Shown here piece after piece: positions 15,701 to 20,216 of a DNA stretch of 20,216 bases. The first letter of the stretch is position 1, and the number at the start of each line of letters is the position of its first letter. A program made the position numbers and the translations under genes. The notes beneath the pieces were generated by a model. The model did not search any database. It had not been told where the DNA came from and saw only the letters and a program-made list of their open reading frames with translations. Source of the stretch: Candidatus Albibeggiatoa sp. nov. BB20 (lineage in GTDB: Bacteria; Pseudomonadota; Gammaproteobacteria; Beggiatoales; Beggiatoaceae). Location: assembly GCA_016744725.1 (NCBI GenBank), contig JADGDW010000078.1, positions 1-20,216 of the forward strand. The letters are read 5' to 3'.

Positions 15701-18700
15701 ATGTTAAAACTTTATCATATCAAGCTATGCCTACATCTAGGTTTGGTTTTAACTCTCCTTGGCGCGATAGGTTTTCCCGCGCTCAGTTCAGCGTATACCA
15801 ATATCAATTATGGTCAACCCGCTCAACTTCCATTACCCAGCAACTTGCCCTTGGCTGATTATGAAGCACAACTCTATCGTTGGTTGATGGAACGCCGTTA
15901 TGCTCAATTGGGTTGGGCGGTTGATAAGGAAGTGCGAGATACGGGGTCTTTTGTTGAAGGTCATTATTATGGCACACACCCTGCGGTACGCATTTATTAC
16001 TCCCCAGAAGTAATCCAATGGTTAGTAAATGGGCGTAAAGGTAAGCTACCTGATGGTGCAATGATTATTAAAGAGATGTTTTCCCCTCCTGCTGTGCTGT
16101 ATCAAGAATTAGAACATGCACCACAATACAAAAATGCACCAGAAGCGTATGAAGCAATGTTAACCAAACTCATTAGTGCTTGGACTGTGATGATCCGAGA
16201 TAGTGAAGCTTCAGCCGATGGTTGGTTCTGGGGTGGGCCTGGTGCGCCAAAAGAGGGAGAGTCAATAAAAGCAGCTATAAAAAGGCAAATTGACGATTAT
16301 TCGCATGAATTATATTCAAGTTTTGGTGGTATGTGCTTGCGTTGCCATGCTTCTGCAGAACGTGAATCTACCTTTATCACTCTGCAAAATATAAAAGGCT
16401 TTTTGCCCGAAGAAGCTCCTTTGCGTTTTCATGTCGATAATTCTTGGCGCACTCAAGCCCATTTTGAAAAATATCCACTATCCTTGATTAAAAATGATCC
16501 TTTTGTCAAAACACATTTCATGTTGGAAAAGCCACAATTGCCTTGGACTGCTGATGATTTAGCAGATTATAAAAAAATAAAAGGTATACATATCCGTGAT
16601 GATATGAGTTTACAAAAGCTTGCGCCAGAAGGACATAAAACACCAAACTCTGCCTTTTTAGAGACCTTTAAAGCCATGCCTATAATTACTAAAGACGCGG
16701 TGAAAAAATTCCCTTCTTGGTGGGCAGATCATGTTGTACCAATGCCTAACAGTCATGAACCCTACATTACTTCCAGTAATTGCTTAGGCTGCCATGGGGG
16801 ATTAGGTGGCTCTCCTTTTGGCGTGGATATGTTTGTGAAAACAGGTTCAAATTATGGTGAGGGTTACAATATTTCTGAATTTGGGGAATGGCGCTGGTCA
16901 CCGATGGGCTTAGCAGGGCGCGATCCCATTTTTCATGCCCAATTAGAAAGTGAGATGGCATATCTGGAGCGTGATGGAAAAGAGCATCCTGAACAAGTAG
17001 TGGGTAGCTTAAAAGCCAATCAAGCACAATTGACTAATACCTGTTTGAGTTGTCATGGTGCAATGGGGCAACGCAGCTTGGCAATGGACGCGCAGCGTAA
17101 TACGGATTTAGACCCCAATTTTAAACTTGAGTACTTTTATCTTACAGAAACCTTAGGTAGTCGTGACACAAAACCAGATAATTATGCCTATCACAAATAT
17201 GGCGAACTGGCACGAGAAGGCATTAGCTGCAATATCTGTCACCACATTGATGCGCCAAATGCAGAAGCGATAGAAGCATGGAATCCACCAGAAAGGTGGT
17301 TAGGTGAAAAGGCAGATAAAAAACTTGCCTATGCCTTATTCCATCATTCCACAGGACGTTTCAAGATGGGTGATCCCGATGTTTTATATGGTCCATTTAA
17401 GAATGTGGCAGAAAAACCCATGCAACATGCTTTAGGCATGACTCCAGAATATAATCCCTATATCAAAGATTCACAAATGTGCGGTACTTGTCACACCATC
17501 AACTTGCCCGATATTGGTTCAACAAAGGATAAACATCCAATTCTCACTCAAGCCGCCACTAATCCATTATTAAGTAACTATAATCATTCAATTGAGCAAG
17601 CTACATTCTTAGAATGGCAAAACAGTATCTTTGCGCAAAAAGGCAACACAAAGTTTGCCAGTTGCCAAGACTGTCATATGCCAAGCCATCTCGATCCCAT
17701 TGATGCTAAAAATGATGTGCAAGTGAAGGATATTAAAACCAAAATTGCCACCATTCAAGATGCTGACTATCCCACCACAGAAAACACATTGCCTGTAGAA
17801 GACATTGATATTCCTGTACGTGATGAATACCATCGTCACAGCCATGTGGGTTTAAATGCCTTTTTGCTAGAAATATTTGAACAATTTCCTGAAGTACTTG
17901 GTGTACATAAACAAGACCCTATGACTTTTGCGAAGAATGGACCTGACTTCACCATCAAAAATATGCTCTATCAAGCAGAACATCAAACTGCTGATGTGGG
18001 TGTTAAGATTAATTCAATAGAGAATGGCAAATTGCTTGCCACCGTGACTGTGAAAAATAAAGTTGGACACCGATTCCCCAGTGGTGTGGCTTTTCGTCGA
18101 GCTTTTTTGGAGTTCCAAGTCCTTGAGGGAGATACAACCATTTGGGCTTCAGGGCGCACCAATGCAGCAGGGGTAATTATTGATGGTGAAGGCAAACCGC
18201 TAAAAACGGAATTTCTTGATCAAAAAGGTGACGATGGTAAGTATCTATATCAGCCGCATTACCAAAAAATCACCTGCCAAGATCAGGTACAAATTTATGA
18301 AGAGCTGAATCAAAACAGTGATCATGAATTCACCACCAGCTTTGTTCATCGTGTGCATCATGTCAAAGATAATCGTTTATTGCCTACAGGTTGGCAATTT
18401 GGTAGCAGCTTCAAAGAGCAAGGTGAATTAATGGTCGAATTTATGGAAGCAACCGATCCCATTGGTACTCAAGATGATCCAGATTATCGTAGTGAAGGGT
18501 TAGACTTCCCCGGTCAAGATATGTTGCAATATGAAGTCAGCTTGCCTGAAGGCACAGATACCAAGGCGTTATCAGTAAAAGTATCGCTGTACTATCAAGC
18601 AATTCCACCCTATTGGTTAAACCACCGCTTCAAAGCTGCACCTGATAAGCCTGCAACGCAACGTTTATACTATTTGACCAGTCATTTAAATCTGCTCAAT

Positions 18701-18763
18701 ACTCCATTGAAAAATTGGAAACTTCTTATCCGAAGTATGAGTGCGCAGGTGGCAAATCAATAA
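15701..18763 (+). CDS. Periplasmic six-haem cytochrome c with N-terminal cytochrome P460-like domain
   Basis: A 1020-residue exported protein with a signal peptide (about 1-31, ending ALSSA). Six CXXCH haem sites are seen at about Cys212, 361, 448, 510, 594 and 655. Residues about 95-235 look like a cytochrome P460 domain: DGAMIIKEMF corresponds to the region carrying the haem-crosslinking Lys (candidate Lys124), followed by WTVMIRDSEASADGWFWGG and CLRCHASAERESTFI. The other five haems follow over about 300 residues. The last 320 residues contain no haem and carry NKVGHRFPSGVAFRRAFLEF, a motif seen C-terminally in other large multihaem proteins. The likely role is periplasmic or surface electron transfer, perhaps with small nitrogen or sulfur substrates; the reaction cannot be told. 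It converges with the next gene 13 bases away. Confidence 0.85.
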   Translation: MLKLYHIKLCLHLGLVLTLLGAIGFPALSSAYTNINYGQPAQLPLPSNLPLADYEAQLYRWLMERRYAQLGWAVDKEVRDTGSFVEGHYYGTHPAVRIYYSPEVIQWLVNGRKGKLPDGAMIIKEMFSPPAVLYQELEHAPQYKNAPEAYEAMLTKLISAWTVMIRDSEASADGWFWGGPGAPKEGESIKAAIKRQIDDYSHELYSSFGGMCLRCHASAERESTFITLQNIKGFLPEEAPLRFHVDNSWRTQAHFEKYPLSLIKNDPFVKTHFMLEKPQLPWTADDLADYKKIKGIHIRDDMSLQKLAPEGHKTPNSAFLETFKAMPIITKDAVKKFPSWWADHVVPMPNSHEPYITSSNCLGCHGGLGGSPFGVDMFVKTGSNYGEGYNISEFGEWRWSPMGLAGRDPIFHAQLESEMAYLERDGKEHPEQVVGSLKANQAQLTNTCLSCHGAMGQRSLAMDAQRNTDLDPNFKLEYFYLTETLGSRDTKPDNYAYHKYGELAREGISCNICHHIDAPNAEAIEAWNPPERWLGEKADKKLAYALFHHSTGRFKMGDPDVLYGPFKNVAEKPMQHALGMTPEYNPYIKDSQMCGTCHTINLPDIGSTKDKHPILTQAATNPLLSNYNHSIEQATFLEWQNSIFAQKGNTKFASCQDCHMPSHLDPIDAKNDVQVKDIKTKIATIQDADYPTTENTLPVEDIDIPVRDEYHRHSHVGLNAFLLEIFEQFPEVLGVHKQDPMTFAKNGPDFTIKNMLYQAEHQTADVGVKINSIENGKLLATVTVKNKVGHRFPSGVAFRRAFLEFQVLEGDTTIWASGRTNAAGVIIDGEGKPLKTEFLDQKGDDGKYLYQPHYQKITCQDQVQIYEELNQNSDHEFTTSFVHRVHHVKDNRLLPTGWQFGSSFKEQGELMVEFMEATDPIGTQDDPDYRSEGLDFPGQDMLQYEVSLPEGTDTKALSVKVSLYYQAIPPYWLNHRFKAAPDKPATQRLYYLTSHLNLLNTPLKNWKLLIRSMSAQVANQ

Positions 18764-18776
18764 TTAAGCAATAACT

Positions 18777-19318
18777 CTAAGAAGTCTTGGGTTTGTCCCT
18801 AGCCTTCTTAAAGGGTGCTGGTAATTTGGGATTGGTAGCCCTCTTCGAACTATCAGTCCTACAGGGCAATCCTCGACCTTCAAAGCAATTGATATCTACT
18901 GGTACACAAGCCAAGCTGTTATCAACCACTGACTGACATACACCCGCCAACTCATTTTCTGGCGTTTGCACAGTACAACTATCGCCTACACTCAAACTAG
19001 CACATGCCGCAGTAGCTTCTTCAGGTGAAGTTTGCAGTGTTTCTTGAGAATTATCTGTTGGAGGAGCGTCTGTAGTTGGTTCTTCAAAAAGCGAGGTATC
19101 GTTGGAAACCACTGGCACTTCGCCACCAGTATAAACGGTATTACTGATACCACCACGCACTAAACGTACATAGTTATAGATACGAATTGCATCCCCTTGA
19201 GAGCCAAATCCAGTGGGGTATTCTGTAGGATCACCTGCTTTAGGGTCGCTACGCTGGCTACCTGCACCGTGAACATCAGTCCACTGACCATCTATGTATC
19301 CCAAAGAACATCCAAAAG
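18777..19318 (-). pseudogene. C-terminal fragment of a split secreted DUF1566-like protein
   Basis: Reading leftwards from the edge of the 155-bp element, the frame gives FGCSLGYIDGQWTDVHGAG, then SQRSDPKAGDP and GDAIRIYNYVRLVRGG, the typical C-terminal half of a DUF1566/Lcl-type secreted domain. A Thr/Pro/Glu-rich linker follows, then a cysteine module (EATAACASLSVGDSC, AGVCQ, LACVP) and a basic Lys-rich tail. The only in-frame start is a TTG at 19304, without a ribosome-binding site and inside the domain. The fragment therefore probably belongs to the upstream signal-peptide ORF and is not translated on its own. Confidence 0.75.
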
Positions 19319-19473
19319 CCAGGGCAATCGCATTAAAACATAGTATGATTTTTAATTTTCTATAGAGTCAACAAGTTAAAAATATGGTATTTTATAATCT
19401 TGTAAAAAAACACCCTTTCTACTTTTTATTTGATTGATTTTAAAAGAATTAAATTTTAATGCGATTGCTCTGG
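19319..19473. mobile_element. 155-bp MITE-like inverted-repeat element
   Basis: The ends are 20-bp inverted repeats with one mismatch: CCAGGGCAATCGCATTAAAA at 19319-19338 against the complement of 19454-19473. The inside is very AT-rich and has no ORF of its own. It sits within a DUF1566-like gene: the stop of the N-terminal part lies inside it, and so does the stop preceding the C-terminal part. Deleting exactly these 155 bases brings both parts into one frame. No target-site duplication is obvious. Both arms also happen to encode Ala-Ile-Ala-Leu in the two host frames, so the exact edges are uncertain by a few codons. Confidence 0.6.
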
Positions 19474-19747
19474 TGCTGCTATTGTAATAAGCATTGGCAT
19501 AGCTATTAGCAGTAACAGAATTTATTGAAGTTAAATCCAATTCAAATGTCAGAGGGTCTACACTTGCTACATTAAAATCCAAAGTATAATGTCCCAAATC
19601 ACCTTTATCAAGTGTGGGTACATATAGACGTTGTGTAGTGCTATCAAAATAAGCTGGGTTACTGGTTTCAGCCATTAAATATGGTTGATTTAGTAAGCTT
19701 GCGATTGCAACCGTTAAGACAAGCTGTTTGTATTTGAATGGATACAT
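19376..19747 (-). CDS. N-terminal fragment of a split secreted DUF1566-like protein
   Basis: The ORF begins with a signal peptide (MYPFKYKQLVLTVAIASLL, cleavage likely after LMA) and continues with a beta-rich stretch (YFDSTTQRLYVPTLDKGDLG, then YTLDFNVASVDPLTFELDL) and SYANAYYNSSTRAIAL. The last 25 or so residues and the stop come from the inverted-repeat element, giving a 123-residue truncated product. With the element removed, the protein would be about 300 residues: signal peptide, beta domain, DUF1566-like domain, linker, cysteine module. It may still be exported as a truncated polypeptide. It is transcribed towards the multihaem cytochrome gene, not with it. Confidence 0.7.
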   Translation of the reverse strand: MYPFKYKQLVLTVAIASLLNQPYLMAETSNPAYFDSTTQRLYVPTLDKGDLGHYTLDFNVASVDPLTFELDLTSINSVTANSYANAYYNSSTRAIALKFNSFKINQIKSRKGVFLQDYKIPYF

Positions 19748-19895
19748 TATCTTGATTCCCTTATATTTTAAGATATTGCTGACAGCCTCTGAGAACCACT
19801 GATATTGAAAAAAATCAACCAGCTTGTCGTTTTACTTTAAAGTGAGAGAGACTTGGCAAGTCTTGATTTTAAACGTGATTGATATTTAAAAATAT

Positions 19896-20216
19896 TTAAC
19901 GATAAGGTCTAAGCACAAGTTTTCCCTTATCATCTTCACAAATGCCAATCATTGTTTCACCACGATGATCTTTAAACTGTGCGGTATCACCTGTATTTCT
20001 ACCTTTACAAGCAGTATAGGCTTCAGGTGGAGGATGATTTCCTCTCTTTGCTGGGTGTTTATGCTCTCCTCTTGGTGGATGCTGAGGATGGCGACTTTCT
20101 CCTTTTTTTTCATTGTTTTGATAATTTTCAATGATTTCACTGCCCTGTGCATCAACAAACACAAACTGATACGCGCCATTGTCATCCCATTGATAATTAA
20201 CTTGATATTTTTCGCT
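19896..20216 (-). CDS. 3' part of a gene for a His/Pro-rich protein with C-terminal Cys module; 5' end outside the window
   Basis: The frame is open to the right window edge, so the N-terminus (and any signal peptide) is not seen. The visible part has YQVNYQWDDNGAYQFVFVDAQG, then a very polar spacer rich in His, Pro, Lys and Arg (HPQHPPRGEHKHP, KRGNHPP), then PPEAYTACKGRNTGDTAQF, RGETMIGICED and LVLRP. The last portion repeats the layout of the cysteine module at the end of the neighbouring split gene, but with fewer cysteines. The His-rich spacer might bind metal. A weak stem, AGACTT-GGC-AAGTCT at 19849-19863, follows the stop. Function unknown; probably exported, by analogy with the neighbour. 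Confidence 0.65.
   Translation of the reverse strand, partial: SEKYQVNYQWDDNGAYQFVFVDAQGSEIIENYQNNEKKGESRHPQHPPRGEHKHPAKRGNHPPPEAYTACKGRNTGDTAQFKDHRGETMIGICEDDKGKLVLRPYR

Noticed and set aside
15970..15985. TGGCACACACCCTGC resembles a sigma-54 -24/-12 promoter
   Set aside because: It lies inside the multihaem cytochrome coding sequence, lacks the TTGC element, and drives no gene in a sensible place.
18777..18810. Long imperfect hairpin at the junction of the two converging genes as a terminator
   Set aside because: The stem is interrupted, no T-run follows on either strand, and most of it is coding sequence of the leftward gene.
19339..19453. Inversion of the segment between the 20-bp repeats as a phase switch restoring the gene
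   Set aside because: Reading the inverted segment still meets a stop within a few codons (TAG after about nine), so inversion alone would not rejoin the two halves; excision would.

Overview
The window is AT-rich, gene-dense, accessory-flavoured bacterial DNA. The large hybrid Ser/Thr-kinase/AAA/GAF/histidine-kinase protein, the overlapping rpe-gph pair, an outer-membrane Tsx-like barrel, a periplasmic multihaem cytochrome, 'GYIDGQWTDVHGAG' DUF1566-like proteins and eroded IS1 and IS1595 elements together suggest a Gram-negative gammaproteobacterium, probably of the sulfur-oxidising Thiotrichales/Beggiatoaceae type. This placement is inference from gene content, not from a marker gene. No rRNA, tRNA or CRISPR array was seen.

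Layout. 1-316: eroded IS1-family element running off the left edge. 421-1386: PspF-like sigma-54 activator with no sensory domain. 1481-1886: small protein resembling the core-binding domain of tyrosine recombinases, with an overlapping upstream mini-ORF. 1941-3345: divergent TetR regulator and peroxiredoxin-like gene sharing a promoter region with two identical 16-bp operators. 3563-5530: one polypeptide joining a C5-cytosine DNA methyltransferase to an HpaII-type restriction endonuclease. 5531-5897: no gene seen. 5925-7282: rpe-gph (core carbon metabolism and phosphoglycolate salvage). 7354-8031: stand-alone PocR-like sensory domain, convergent with gph. 8284-13731: giant hybrid sensor kinase. 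13870-14619: Tsx/OmpK-like outer membrane protein. 14640-15367: IS1595-family transposase pseudogene. 15701-18763: six-haem cytochrome c with an N-terminal cytochrome P460-like domain. 18777-19747: a secreted DUF1566-like gene split by a 155-bp inverted-repeat element. 19896-20216: 3' part of a gene for a His/Pro-rich protein ending in a module also present in the split gene.

The most notable system is the fused methyltransferase-endonuclease. The window contains only three CCGG tetramers by eye, against about 27 GGCC and about 30 GCGC, which fits long-term exposure to a CCGG-specific restriction activity. Second is the P460/multihaem gene. Third are two compact regulatory or mobile signals: the paired TetR operators, and the MITE-like hairpin whose removal restores a reading frame.
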